Shown: positions 11,361 through 24,152 of the stretch, piece after piece
Numbering within the stretch: position 1 is the first letter of the stretch
Layout of the letters: each line of letters opens with the position of its first letter
From: Pleurodeles waltl
Lineage: Eukaryota; Chordata; Amphibia; Caudata; Salamandridae
Assembly (NCBI RefSeq): GCF_031143425.1
Contig: NC_090447.1
Coordinates: 23,843,426 to 23,907,425 of the forward strand
Reading direction: 5' to 3'
DNA: 64,000 bases
Made by a program: the position numbers and the translations under genes
Notes under the pieces: generated by a model
Database searches by the model: none
Seen by the model: the letters and a program-made list of their open reading frames with translations, nothing else
Told to the model about the DNA's origin: nothing

Positions 11361-11852
11361 ATAGTGTTTTCTTACACTCCCAGCGACACTCTACACACTA
11401 CACTAGGCCTGGGGTCCATTCGTGGTTCGCATTCCACTTTTTGAGTATATGGTTTGTGTTGCCCCTAGGCGTTTTGCATCCTATTGTATTTACAGTGTTT
11501 GCACTACTTTTCTAACTGTTTACTTACCTAATTTTGGTTTGTGTGTATATTTTGTGTATTTTACTTACCTCCTAAGGGAGTATATCCTCTGAGATATTTC
11601 TGACACATTATCACTAAAATAAAGTACCTTTAATTTTAGTAACTATGAGTATTGTGATTCTTATGATATAGTGCTATATGATATAAGTGGTTTAGTGGGA
11701 GCTTTGCATGTCTCCTAGTTCAGCCTTAGCTGCTCTGCTATAGCTACCTCTATCAGCCTAAGCTGCTAGAACACTACTAATCTACTAATAAGGGATACGT
11801 GGACCTTGCACAAGGTGTAAGTACCATCAGGTACCCACTATAAGCCAGGCCA
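11361..11852 (+). mobile_element. Long LTR fragment (copy B, right part)
   Basis: Continues copy B after the transposon: GTGTTTTCTTACACTCCCAG, then the polyadenylation hairpin near 11615 and the terminal block up to GCCTCCTA. The final CA of the LTR is missing. Confidence 0.8.
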
Positions 11853-11857
11853 GCCTC

Positions 11858-12810
11858 CTAAGCAGAATTACAAGAACTTGTAAACCTGGAAATGCACCAA
11901 AAAGATACACCTCCCAGGAGATGCGTAACAGAGTGAAATATGTTTATTTCTCCTAGTTGTTTCCTATTTCTAAATGTGCTGCATTCGGCAGCACAAATAG
12001 AAAGTGGAAAAAGCCTTTCAGTATTGTTTTTGTGCACAAAAACAATCCTGCATGCAAGCTGTCTAAAGGGCTTTAGCGCAGGGGACAGAACAGAAATGTA
12101 CAGTATTCTCTTAAATACAGCACATTCCTGCCCTTTCCCAGTGATGCAGCACAGCAAGGTGACTTGATGTGCTGCACCATTATTAGCCATAAATATTCCC
12201 CATAGTGAGGAAACTGAAGGATCTGCATTCTGAAGGGCAAGTAGTAGGGCATGTATTTCTGCTAGATATGCAGCGGAGTCACTCAGGTCTTTAGCATGTA
12301 GAGCCTTGAAGTCACCATCCTCAAAAACTCCCTGCACTGCAGCACAAGCTACACAGTAATTATGTTTAGTGTCAACTACTTGATGTGCAGAGCTGTTAGA
12401 GGAGAATATCCTCTTATACTCATATGTGGGTAGTATATTTGGAGTTTGTGGAATATGTTATTTATATTGCAAAAATGTTTGATCATATTCACATTTGACA
12501 TAAGTGGCATTTACAGAAATGCACCAATTCACCCAGTAAAGGTGCAGGACACATGCATTAGGAATATTAGCCTTTATTGGTTCTTCTAGTGTAGGTATGG
12601 GAGAAACTATAAAGGTTTGTTTCCCCTGTGCAAGAGGATGCTTCTTCAATATAGTTGTCTTAACTGCAAGGAGAAGTTTCTAAGTAGGGGTAAATTCCTT
12701 GGCAAAGGAATAGAGATGTGATCTGTTCACTTTGGAAGTAGCCAGTCTCTCATTGTAACCCACGTTTGTGTAACCTGAAGTGATGGTGATAACCATAATT
12801 ATTAGTAGAT
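11858..12810 (-). pseudogene. Decayed retrovirus-like pol scrap (RNase H region)
   Basis: A short reverse-strand block reads DLSDSAAYLAEIHALLLAL, which has the pattern of the helix in retroviral-type RNase H domains. Further upstream on the same strand, around 12460-12800, lie broken fragments that could be the RT-RNase H connection. Stops and frameshifts are frequent and no complete domain remains. It adjoins the end of LTR copy B but has no demonstrated link to it. An old endogenous-retrovirus fragment is the most likely reading; the family is uncertain. Confidence 0.35.
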
Positions 12811-13120
12811 ATGTCTTGTTGTCCCCTGTCTGTAAATAGTTAGGGGTCTATTCACAAACTGCATATTGTAGTACATTGTTGGAATGATAGATTGACAGAA
12901 AGGGCTTGGAGCTTGCTCACATATTGTGCTGATGTTTTGGTGATGCGGAAAACTGCATGAGAACTCACAATGGGCAGTTTTGTATAGGTTCACATGGTGT
13001 ACACATGAGAAATGTGAGCACCAAATTCATGTCCTGGTGTGGTATAATGAAGGAAGTAGGTGCAAACATATGTTTGATGCATTGGGCAGGGTAAGGATAG
13101 TCGGTCTACTGCTGACTCAA

Positions 13121-14150
13121 TCATGGTACAGCAAATGCCACTGCAGGTCTGAAATCAGGAAATTGTCGGAGATTCCCTGATGGTGTGTTCACTTGGACTG
13201 ATCCCACTGCAGTGCCCGCATATGCCACCTGGCATGCTTGACCAGCAGGATGCAGGAGGCCATCAATCACATCAGCCTCCAAGTCATCCTGACTGAGATC
13301 CAGGACAGAGGCTGAAATGTCAGGATCATAGTCCTGGGCTTTCCACTCCAAGGGTAAGGCACGAAACTGCACTGTATCCAGAATAGCTCTGATGAAAGGG
13401 AGCATATACTTTCTTCGAAGGAGTGAGGTGTGACTTCAGCACTTTGATAGTGAACCTCAAAGATGTGAGAGGTTGGCCGTAGCCTGGAGTTGGGTTTCGA
13501 CAGCCAGTGGTAAGCCTCCTTTCAGCAGCTAGTCGTCAAGGTAGGCGAAGACTGGAACCTCTGAAGGTGTGCTGCACCTGCCATTATTCATTTCATAAAG
13601 ACCTGGGGGGCACTTGTGAGGCCAAAGGGGAGCACAGCAACCTCAAAGTGCATTTGCTCCTACGCGAAACACAGACAGCGCCTGTGGGACTGCAGGAAGG
13701 GGATGTAGAATTAAGCATAATGTACGTCTCCAGAATGAAGGCAGATAGGGCCTTGGATAGAGTGAGCATCGACAATTTAGCCTTCCGGAGGAAGGCATGG
13801 AAAGGGTGATGATATAAAATTGGATGACGGTCTCTGTCATCCTTCTATAAAAAGAAGTAGCAGGATTAACACCCAGTTCCTACTTCCAAGGTAAGAACCC
13901 TCAATAAGGGCCTGCACGTCCTGCTGTAAGTCGGACATATGGTTCTAAGTGTGCAGAGTGAATATAAAGGGAAGGGTATAAACCTGCTGAACAACTTGCA
14001 GGACCCACTTGTCCAAAGTGATGGCTTGCCATTTTGGTAGAAAATGTTGACTCCTACCTCCCACAGATAGATGTGAGAATGAAAGGACACACTAAAGAGG
14101 TGTGACTGCAGGCAGCAGGGGAGTGGGAGATTGTTGTGCACACTGCACCT
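13121..14150 (-). pseudogene. DIRS-like reverse transcriptase remnant
   Basis: Reverse-strand frames contain the RT hallmark LPFGLTSAPQVF (around 13600) and, about 70 bases on, YLDD followed by a stop codon where the chain should continue. Downstream comes LPFIRAILDTVQF and a QACQVAYA block before 13121. This series, without a zinc finger or integrase, matches RTs of DIRS-type (tyrosine-recombinase) retrotransposons. Several stops and frameshifts break it. No recombinase or split terminal repeats were identified, so assignment to DIRS rests on RT and gag likeness. Confidence 0.6.
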
Positions 14151-15066
14151 GTTGTCTTCGATGCCTGTGGGTAATGCAGCCTTTGCCGCGATCAGGCTGT
14201 AGGGTCTGCTGGGCTGACAGCATGGGTTGGCAATACTGAAAGCCCCCACCTTAGCCATGGAGGGGGTTAAAATGCTGGTATAACATGTGGGTTGGAGTAG
14301 ACACGTCCATTGAGCGTGGTGTAGCCCTGCCGTCTTCAAAGTGCTTGAGGGTTGAGTCTGCATTCTCATCAGAAAGCCATTGAAGGACATGTTCATTAGG
14401 AGAGATTAGACATTCTCAGAGAAGACACATAGAACTCATCCAGTCTTGTCTCCTAAGTGCCACACTGGTGCCAAACGCCTAAACATGGCAATCAATAGTG
14501 TCCAACCAAAAGTAAATCGTGAATGACTTCTGTAAGTGTGGGGTGCATGTCCTCCGGCACAGCAGGCAGGACCTAAGCAACAGAACTTCAAAAGGCATGT
14601 GTAGCATCTGACTATGCAGGTAGTGAGACAGATCATAATGCCAGCCTATTGGAGCAGAACATGTGCTTGCCAAAGGTTTTAAGATGCTTGGACTCTATCT
14701 GGTGGAGTAGTAGGGGAGACATTAGGACTGTCCCTGCTCATGGATGCTTGACTACGAAGGTTTCTGGAGTTGGATGGTGCATTAGGAAAGCTAAGTCACG
14801 TGGTGCCTCATTATTTGCCTTCATTCCAGAATATGGCTTTGGGCATAAAACAAGAAGGGTGTCTGTGTGAACCTCATAAAAAGGCAACAGAGGCTTAGTA
14901 GTGGCTTGGCCGCATTGGAGGACTTCAGTGGAAACATTGGTTTTCACCTACTTTGTGGGCACCTGGAGGTTAAGCACGTCAGCTGCCCAGGGAATTTCTA
15001 CTGTGATTAAGGCACTTTCTTCAGTAGCTGGCCCAGGTGGCGAGAGTAGACGAGTGTCTGGATAAG
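14151..15066 (-). pseudogene. DIRS-like gag remnant
   Basis: Upstream of the RT on the reverse strand are degraded frames, including EVLQCGQATTKPLLPF and HHPTPETFVVKHP, followed by a region with a stretch like the end of a gag protein. Order and spacing relative to the RT fit the N-terminal gene of a DIRS-like element. Many stops; no intact product. Confidence 0.45.
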
Positions 15067-15073
15067 CATATCG

Positions 15074-15273
15074 GTCTGTAAAGATCCAGAAAGGCTCCGT
15101 TTAGGTCCACAGGTTCTTTATGAAGAACACCCCATCCACACAACTATGCATTCGTGGACCAGGCTCAACTGACACAGAATAGAACTCCCAGTCAGATCAT
15201 CACTAACCTGAAATGCTCACACTAACATCCTACAAATCTACATTATATAGATAACCATATTCATTCCCATACA
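15074..15273 (-). mobile_element. 3' LTR remnant of the Ty3/gypsy element
   Basis: About 200 bp match 19780-19979 (TTAGGTCCACxGG, CACCCCATCCACACA and TATGCATTC are shared). On the reverse strand it starts TGTATGGG next to the polypurine tract. The rest of the LTR is missing, perhaps displaced by the DIRS-like sequence. Confidence 0.7.
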
Positions 15274-15288
15274 CTCCCCCTTTGCAGA
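15274..15288 (-). promoter_or_regulatory. Polypurine tract of the Ty3/gypsy element
   Basis: The reverse strand reads GCAAAGGGGGAG directly before the 3' LTR, the expected plus-strand priming site. Confidence 0.65.
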
Positions 15289-15395
15289 CAGAGAAAAAAA
15301 ACAAAATTAAAAGCAATAAAATTAAATATAAAGGCATCATCAAAATGAATGATTCAAGATGGTGCACAGAAGTACAGGGTAAAACATTATGATAC

Positions 15396-16345
15396 TTAGT
15401 AAAACATGATACGCAACCTTTGTATGATCAGCTCTATTAGTTTCCATATTTTCCAGTCTTCCACCTTGATCGAATGAAGAAACAGTTTAACAGCATTATT
15501 TGGACCAGACAACCTGGATATATTTCTCAATCTTAGAGGACACTTTAGTTTGACCCTGTCTGCTATGCTGAACTTATGATATGCAACAGCCTTCCACAAA
15601 TAATAATTTGCTACACTTCGCAATTCTCTAGAAAAAACATTTTCAGATCCCCATTGGGCACTACTATTTCCTCCCCAAAACAACCAACTAGGTGACAGTT
15701 CTTCATTTGCTTTCCTACCACCGAATAACTCAAACGGTAACTAACCCATTATAGAATGTGGAGATAATCTATAGGCATACATGAACGTCTTCAAACGTTC
15801 TTTCCAGATTCTTCTTGCACACCTCCAACTGCACATACTCTTTTATTGCCTTATTGAACTTCTGCACAGCTCCCTTGCCTTCAGAATGGCACAAGAAGCC
15901 ACTCCTGTGTTTTATACATTTTTGAATGAGAAACAAATTATGGTCCATTATCAGCGAGAAAAGAATTTGGTAAACCTTCCCTACTAAATATCTCACTCAG
16001 AAACTCTGTTATTCAATTTTTCCTCTTTCCCTCCTACAATTTCAATCTTAGCCCAATGGGAAATCTGATCAACAAGAACTAGAAGACAATTACATGAACT
16101 CCTACAATGTAAAAGTCCAACAGTGTACAAAGCGATAATCTCCCAAGGTTTACTGGGCAAATCCCATCACAGGAGAAGATCTCACTTTATAAACTATATC
16201 ATTGCCTACACAATTAAGACACTCTCTCACTAACCTCTCAATCTGAGTATCCATTTCTGGAAACCAGAATCTGAGCTCTTGCCTCTGTGTTGCCTATTCC
16301 TGGTGTCCCTCATGTCCAAGCTTCATAATTCTCTCCCTAGGAACA
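15396..16345 (-). pseudogene. Ty3/gypsy integrase (broken)
   Basis: The reverse strand shows an N-terminal zinc-binding block (LGHEGHQ then VRECLNC, the HHCC pattern) around 16330-16190. A catalytic-core piece lies near 15996-15769, containing GKGAVQKFNKAIKEYVQ, the post-core helix typical of gypsy integrases. A C-terminal block with FSIADRVKLK and VKLFLHSIKVED follows, down to 15396. Stops and frameshifts separate the three pieces. In gene order it is last, as in ordinary Ty3/gypsy elements, unlike the Gmr1-type fragment at 57323-59061. Confidence 0.75.
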
Positions 16346-16699
16346 ATAGGCGCAACCAACGTCACTCCATGCAAAACAATCCCACTATCATAGGAAAAAT
16401 TCATGTCTCACCTTCCTGTGTCCATCCCAATCAGAACTATTGTTCTTCTCTGAACTCCAACCATTCTGATTGCTTCACACACCTTCTGTAACACAGCATC
16501 ATTACGAACAGCATCCAATCATTCTTCCTGTGAAATGGTTCTTTCAGTACCACTACATACATTCTCAATGGTATAATTCTTTTCCTTCTGAGTTTCAAGA
16601 GCCAATCTACAACCTTGTTACCAGAATGAGAACATAAAATCTCAAAACATTATTCCTGCAGGCATACTACACATCTGCTAATAGACCTGGACACATCAT

Positions 16700-17620
16700 C
16701 ACTACCCTATTACTCAAAACCTCCAACAAAGGTTTGTGAGCCATCATTATAGTAAAAGCCTTTCCCCTCACAACATGTCTCCATGTCTTTATTGTCCAGA
16801 AAACACACAAATCTTTCTCTTTCTACAGCTAATAGCTTCTGCCCCAAGCAAAAATCTGGAGATATGTGTTATAGTCTTAAATTCATGTTCATCATCATCT
16901 TTCTGTAGTAACACAGCACCCAGTCCTACTGCACTTGCATCAGTCATAATAAAGCCATGTTTAGAGGGATCAAACACTGCAACTTACTTAAACGCTCCAG
17001 AATAAAATCTTTCTCAATGGGCTACATATATGCAAAATATTAGAAACCAAATCCTTTTGGGGGCAGATACCATCACATTGAATGTCCAATTTCCCCTCTT
17101 CCAAATTTGCACTTAGTAAGTTTTATAGTCAAACCATTCTTTCCCAGCACATCCAATACTTGTCTCACTCTCAAATCATGTATTTTCCAGTGTTTCTCTA
17201 AAGAATAGAATGTTGTCTTAGAAAAAGTGTACTTCCTCCATTCCTCCAAACAATTTATACATAACCCCCTGGAACAGAGCTGAAACTGACACCAGACCAA
17301 AAGGTATGCGTGCAGACAGGATGCAGCTTTATTTGGTGGTACAATGCAATTAAGTCAAGTGTGGAGAGTAATTTAGCCCCATGCAACATGGCCACCATCT
17401 TGGTGATATTCAGCAGAGGAAATTGATGAATCACCACACATTTGTTCGAAGATGGAAAATGCATGCATAATCTAATCTCTCCCAATTATGTACGAGCCAC
17501 GACTATGGGGACAACTCATTCTGAGCTCTCTACAAGGTCTATGATACCTTCATCACATAACCGTTTTAACTTCATTTCTACAAAATCTCTCATAGAAATA
17601 GGCATGTATCTCACTTTGTA
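16700..17620 (-). pseudogene. Ty3/gypsy reverse transcriptase and RNase H (broken)
   Basis: From the 5' side on the reverse strand: an RT entry block with a CDEGIIDLVESSE stretch near 17570, then SNKCVVIHQFPL, LLSTLDLIALYHQIKLHP, the thumb-side block VLDVLGKNGLTIKLTKCKFG ending near 17095, and the RNase H start FIMTDASAVGLGAVLLQ near 16950. The motif order is diagnostic. The catalytic YxDD area near 17220 is degraded and several stops are present. Confidence 0.8.
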
Positions 17621-17780
17621 AGCTATGGGTGTGGAACCCTCCTTCAGCCTTATTTGATGTATGTAACATTTCAAACATCCCTTTTGTCATCAAATGCTTC
17701 AGAAAATTCATCTACAAATGTGGCCATAGCAGCACCCTTTGCCTTTACAGTTTCAAAATTTTGTACGTTTGTCATTATAT

Positions 17781-18203
17781 TTACTTTTTATAGTCTTCTT
17801 TTAGTCTGACAGGAGGAGAAGCATTAGGATCCAGGAGAATTCCAAGATCCCTCTGGTGCTGCCAAGTCAGAACACTGTCCCGTATAATAAGAACATACAT
17901 TTTACCATGAATTTTGCTACTTTGAAATTCAGTCTCAGCTTCAATGGATCCTCTTAGTTCTATGGTATGAACACAATCCCTACCAGGAATAACATCTGGA
18001 TCTTTCAATACAATTTTATTACAAACTTTCTTATTAAATACGTCACTGGATATCAATGAGAGCCAAGCTCTGGAATCTGTCAAAGCTTCCATATGTAACC
18101 CATGTATAGAAATAAAATCTTCAGGGTGCTTATTTGGTCCCATCTCAGTAAAGAGAGACAAGATATAATCTTCTATAACTTTGACAGACTTAGAACTTAC
18201 CAC
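17781..18203 (-). pseudogene. Ty3/gypsy aspartic protease region
   Basis: A 140-codon open stretch contains ALTDSRAWLSLIS at residues 40-52. The retropepsin active-site triplet is normally Asp-Ser/Thr-Gly; here the Gly is Arg, which would disable the enzyme. The downstream part leads toward RT. It sits between gag and RT as expected. Confidence 0.65.
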
Positions 18204-18950
18204 ATTGATCTACTCGCTGCCTTTGAACGAAAGACAACATTTAGCTAAGAGTGCCTTTTTGTTGTAGAGTTCGCACAATTGATTCAGAGCAGGAGGCAAC
18301 ATGTCCTGAGTGTCACATTTAAAACACACACTTTTAAACTTAGTACGAGAGGTTTGAGATAGTTTACTTTTGTGTTCCTCATCCTTCAGTTCAACTTTAC
18401 AAACTGCGGGTTTGTTGTTTTATCTTATTCTTTAACACAAGACAAGGAATTCTCAACTTTTTGGGGCTATTGAAATAACTTCTTTTAACATAGGGTCATC
18501 CTTTAACCAGAGCTCTTATCTCACTTTATCTGATCGACATCGAAGCATAATTATGTTCTTGTAAAATAGCCCCAATTTTGCAAGCAGAAGCTAATTTTCT
18601 AAGATTATCACACAGTTCTCTGCAGTTTCTCCATATCTTTGTTCCCTCATGCAAAAATGATATATTTCCAGTACATTACTGTCTTTTGAAAGATCATGTA
18701 AATCCAATTTTTTAGACAAGTGTCAAATTCATTCAAATCTTCCTCGTCCTCCTCCAGATCAGATAAACTTTCAAGTATTTCATGTCCTTCAGAGCCCAAA
18801 TAGACCATAAGAACAGATGTTTTCCTATCAGGTGAGAGATTTGAACAACACACTTTGGCATAGTGACCAAATGATTTCTTCCATTTTGGCCATTTAAAGG
18901 AAGATTTTGTGGTGAGGTGTGAAAAATGGTGGAGATGCTAAATTCCTCAT
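18204..18950 (-). pseudogene. Ty3/gypsy gag (broken)
   Basis: The likely start is the ATG at 18950-18948. The capsid-like part includes a WPKWKKSFGHY stretch around 18890, then DRKTSVLMVYLGSEG and an acidic DLEEDEEDLNEF segment. A cysteine-containing block around 18330-18240 looks like degraded zinc knuckles (CELYNKKALLAKCC). Internal stops break the frame. The order gag, protease, RT, RNase H, integrase on one strand identifies a conventional Ty3/gypsy element. Confidence 0.62.
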
Positions 18951-19979
<1,029 letters not shown>

Positions 19980-19984
19980 CTATG

Positions 19985-20380
19985 GAAATCTATGCCAGAA
20001 AGATTTTGGATGATCTGGACCCATCATTGAGAATTGGTCAAAGTTTCACAGTTCAATGGCTTGCTGGAATGCTGGGGCTAGTGGGATTAGGATGCGGCCT
20101 TGGTCGAAGTCGAAGTGGAGTCAGCTCGAAGTCAGAGAGCATGATTGATTGTGCTTCGTCTTCTGCGTTCACAGTGTCAGCATCAGCATCCATGGCATGG
20201 GCTGTGGTGGATAGACCGATGTCAGCACTAACGCCAGTGCAGTGCCCGCAATGGGATGTTTTAGGTAGAGCCGGGGATGGACCCACTCAAGTAGCTCCTG
20301 TTGGAGGTTCTTGTGGTTCCTTGGGATCTGGAGGCACACCAGAGGGAGCCGGCTGCATCCTGAAAAGATGCAGCAATTAG
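19985..20380 (-). pseudogene. Coding-like remnant, unclassified retroelement
   Basis: One reverse-strand frame stays open for most of this stretch and is rich in Pro, Ser and acidic residues (for example MDADADTVNAEDEAQS). Composition resembles gag linkers, but no domain is recognised. It lies immediately outside the gypsy LTR. Confidence 0.25.
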
Positions 20381-21321
20381 TATTACAAACAATTCAAATT
20401 TGAGTCTCATCTTCAATTGTGGGTGCTTTACTCATGAGAACATTAACAGTCTAAGAATTTATTGTGTGCACTGTGGGATGTGCTTGGTGTGCAAGAGCAG
20501 GAAAAAACCTCCTGTAGCAGCTGACACATAATGTCAAAACCCCCTGTAGATAGCCACTTACTGGTTTAGCAAGTGTCTTCCTTCTGGAGCGTTAGATTTA
20601 CTATGTCAGAATCCAGCTAATACAGGCCAGGTAGCCCCTTCATTATATAAGAGACCTTATGCTTGATGTTCTTGATAGCCTACCTAGACTTCTAATACGC
20701 AATAGGTTCATAATTAGTAAATATTGCATGAGCTCTGTATGTATGACATTTTCCTGTATTGAAATCTACAGCAACAAGCTCCACCCTTGCATGTATAACA
20801 TATTTCAAAAGGATTAGGAGCATGCACATTTATAACAAAAGTTACCTGCATTCCTGTGACCAGAAACCTTCTAGACAAGAGGTTTTATGTAATGCGTGCT
20901 CTGAAATTTTCTCCTATCGTCATAGGTTGCTGCGCCATAATAAAACAGATTCAAAACTAAAATGAAAATGGTGAATCTTTTATAAGTCAAGCGCCTGACA
21001 ATCCCAAAGCAGAGTGGGAGCACCTATTGGAAGTCAATATTACAATGGGCATCTCCAAGTGTGATGCATAAGATTACTCAAAGGTCAAGAAGAACCACCC
21101 CACATTGTGCACCAGTAAAAGACTTCTTTGTAGCTTTCATTTTAATGAAATTGACAACCCTTGGAGAGAAAAAACAGATCCTTTGATCAAGTCTTATGTA
21201 CATATGTTATCTTTACAAGTATATGCATGATGGTTGTCTACTTCTGTGCACTGTGCTAGTTACGATCTGAAGCCCCTGGTAAAGACCTGATTGGTTTACT
21301 AGGAACAATTGTGTCCAATGC
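20381..21321 (+). other. No gene seen; single zinc-finger-like scrap and dispersed repeat
   Basis: AT-rich sequence. A short forward frame at 20759-20965 contains CNACSEIFSYRHRLLRH, which fits the first three ligands of a C2H2 finger but lacks the last His. 20588-20740 resembles 26150-26305, and 21227-21321 resembles 25655-25765. Confidence 0.35.
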
Positions 21322-21326
21322 CATAG
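21322..21326 (+). repeat. Target-site duplication CATAG (left)
   Basis: Identical to 25333-25337, bracketing the double LTR. Confidence 0.85.
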
Positions 21327-24152
21327 TGTAGGAAAGTACCCTCTTTTTGCCATGGCTACCCTCACTTGACTGTGTTCACTGGGATCCTGCTAACCAGGAA
21401 CCCAGTGGTTATGCTCTCTCTCCTCTAAATTTGGTTGTTGCATACTGGTAACCCAGTATTTCACCCACAATTGGCATCCTGGTGCCCCCTTATAAGTCCC
21501 TAGTATATGGTACTTAGGTATCCAGGGCAATGGGGTTCCAGGGGATCCCTATGGGCTGCAGCATTTCTTTTGCCACCCATAGGGAGCTTAGACAAAACTT
21601 TACACAGGACTGCCACTGCAGCCTGAGTGAAATAACGCACACGTTATTTCACAGCTATTTTCACTGCACTTAAGTAACTTATAAGTCATCTATATGTCTA
21701 ACCTTCACTTGCTGAAGGTTAGGTGCAAAGTTACTAAGTGTGAGGGCACCCTTGCACTAGCAAAGGTGCCCCCACCGAGTTCAGGGCCATTTTCCCGGAC
21801 TTTGTGAGTGCGGGGACACCATTACAAGCGTGCACTACATATAGGTCAATACCTATATGTAGCTTCACAATGGTAACTCCGAATATGGCCATGTAACATT
21901 GTCCCCCCCATGCCAAACCTGGTATTGGGGAGCCAATTCCATGCATCCCTGGTGCTCCACTGTGGACCCCGGGTACTGCCAAACCAGCCCTCTGGGGTTT
22001 TCTTTGCAGCTACCGCTGCTGCCACCCCACAGACAGGGTTCTGCCCTCCTGGGGTCTGGGCAGCCCAGTCCTGGGAAGGCAGAACAAAGAATTTCCTCTG
22101 AGAGAGGGTGTTACACCCTCTCCCTTTGGAAATAGGTGTTAAAGGCTGGGGAGTGGTAGCCACTCCCAGCCTCGGGAAATGCTTTGAAGGGCACAGATGG
22201 TGCCCTCCTTGCATAAGCCAGTCTACACTGGTTTAGGGAACCACCAGTCTCTGCTCTAGCACGAAACTCGACAAAGGAAAGGGGAGTGAGCACTCCAATG
22301 TCCATCACCATCCCAGGGGTGGTGCCCAGAGCCCCTCCAGTATGGTCCAGACCTCTGCCATCTGGCGTGAGGTGTGAGGGCACTCTGGAGGCCTCTTAGT
22401 GGCCAGTGCCAGCAGATGACATCAGAGACCCCTCCACGCTTACTTGACTAGGTGGCCATCCTCCTCTGAGGGCTATTTAGGGTCTCTCCAGTGGGCTTTT
22501 CGTCAGATAACGACTTGCAAGAATTCACCAGAGTTCCTCTGCACCTCTCTCTTTGACTTCTGTCAAGGATTGACCGCTGACTGCTCCAGGACGCCTACAA
22601 AACTGCAACAAAGTAGCAAGAAGACTACCAGCAACATTGTAGCGCCTAATCTTGCCAGCTTTCTCGCCTGTTTCGTGGTGGTACATGCTCTGAGGGCTGC
22701 CTGTCTTCATCCTGCACTGGAAGCCACAAAGAAATCTCCAGTGGGTCAACGGAATCTTCCCCCTACTTCAGCAGGCACCAAACTTCAGCTTCACCGGTAC
22801 TCTGGTACCCCTCTCATCCTGACGAGCGGGGCCCCTGGAATACAGGTGGTGGACCCAAGTGACCCAGACTGTCCAGTGGTCCAACTGTCCAAATTTGGAG
22901 GAGGTAAGTCCTTGCCTTCCCTCTCTAGATAGTGATCCTGTGCACCGCGTGAACTACAGCTACAAGGGCTTCTGTGCACATTTCTACGAAATTCTGCATG
23001 CACAGCCGAGCATAGGTCCCCAGCACTCTTTCCTGCGATGCTCAGCTCCCTGAGTTGATCTCCGGTGTCGTGGGACCTCCTTTTGCAGTGTTGAGACGAC
23101 TGCCGTGTTCAGAATTCTTGAACCCGTGTTCAATGACTTCTGCAGGTGCTTCATGCTTGTGCGTGGGCTCGCTACGTTGCTAAGGGCCCCCTCTGTCTCC
23201 TCTCCCAAGTGGCGACATCCTGGTCCTTCCTGGGCCCGGGCAGCACCCTTTTTCTCTAACCGCGACCCTTGCAGCTACCAAAGCTTGTTTGTGTTATTTT
23301 GGCAAGGGAACAACTCTGCATCCTCCAGCAGGCCGTGGGGCATCTTCTGCACAAAGGAGAAGTTCCTAGCACCTTTCCTTGTTGCAGAATCTTCAGCTTC
23401 TTCCATCCGGAGGCAGCCATTTTGCACCTCCATCCGGGGTTTAGTGGGCTCCTGCCCCCCTGGACACTTTTGCGACTCTTGGACTTGGTCCCCTTCCTCT
23501 GCAGGTCTTCAAGTCCAGGAATCCGTCTTCAGTGCTTTGCAGTCTGTGGTGGTCTTTGCAAAATCCCTTATCACAACTTTAGTGTGTTTCTGGGGAAATA
23601 GTAGTACTTTACTCCTACTTTATAGGGTCTTGGGGTATGGTATCTTGGACACCCCTAGTGTTTTCTTACACTCCCAGTGACCCTCTACACACTACACTAG
23701 CCTAGGGGTCCATTCGTAGTTCGCATTCCACTTTCTCAGTATATGGTTTGTGTTGCCCCTAGGCCTATTGCATCCTATTGTATTCTACAGCGTTTGCACT
23801 ACTTTCTGACTGTTTTATTTACCTGATTTTGGTTTGTGTGTATATTTTGTGTATTTTACTTACCTCCTAATGGAGTATATCCTCTGAGATATTTTTGGTA
23901 CGTTGTCACTAAAATAAAGTACCTTTATTATTAGTAACCCTGAGTATTGTCTTTCTTATGATATAATGCCTATATAAGTGGTATAGTAGGAGCTTTGCAT
24001 GTCTCCTAGTTCAGCCTTGGCTGCTCTGCTATAGCTACCACTATCAGCCTAAGCTACTAGAACACTACTACTCTACTGATAAGGGATAACTGGAGCTGGC
24101 ACAAGGTGTAAGTGCCATTGGTACCCACTATAAGCCAGGCAAGCCTCCTACA
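21327..24152 (+). mobile_element. Complete long LTR (copy C)
   Basis: Starts TGTAGGAAAG and ends CCTCCTACA, 2826 bp. Features in order: a 26-nt hairpin with arms GTGAAATAACG (21627-21652), a hairpin with 12-bp arms CTACATATAGGT (about 21836-21863), a CTATTTAGG promoter-like motif near 22471, a splice-donor-like AG/GTAAGT (GT at 22904), and the polyadenylation hairpin near 23914. Only a fragment of another LTR follows; there is no internal coding region. Confidence 0.85.

Noticed and set aside
20759..20965. C2H2 zinc-finger exon
   Set aside because: Only one finger with the last His missing, and no linker or neighbouring finger; kept as a remark only.
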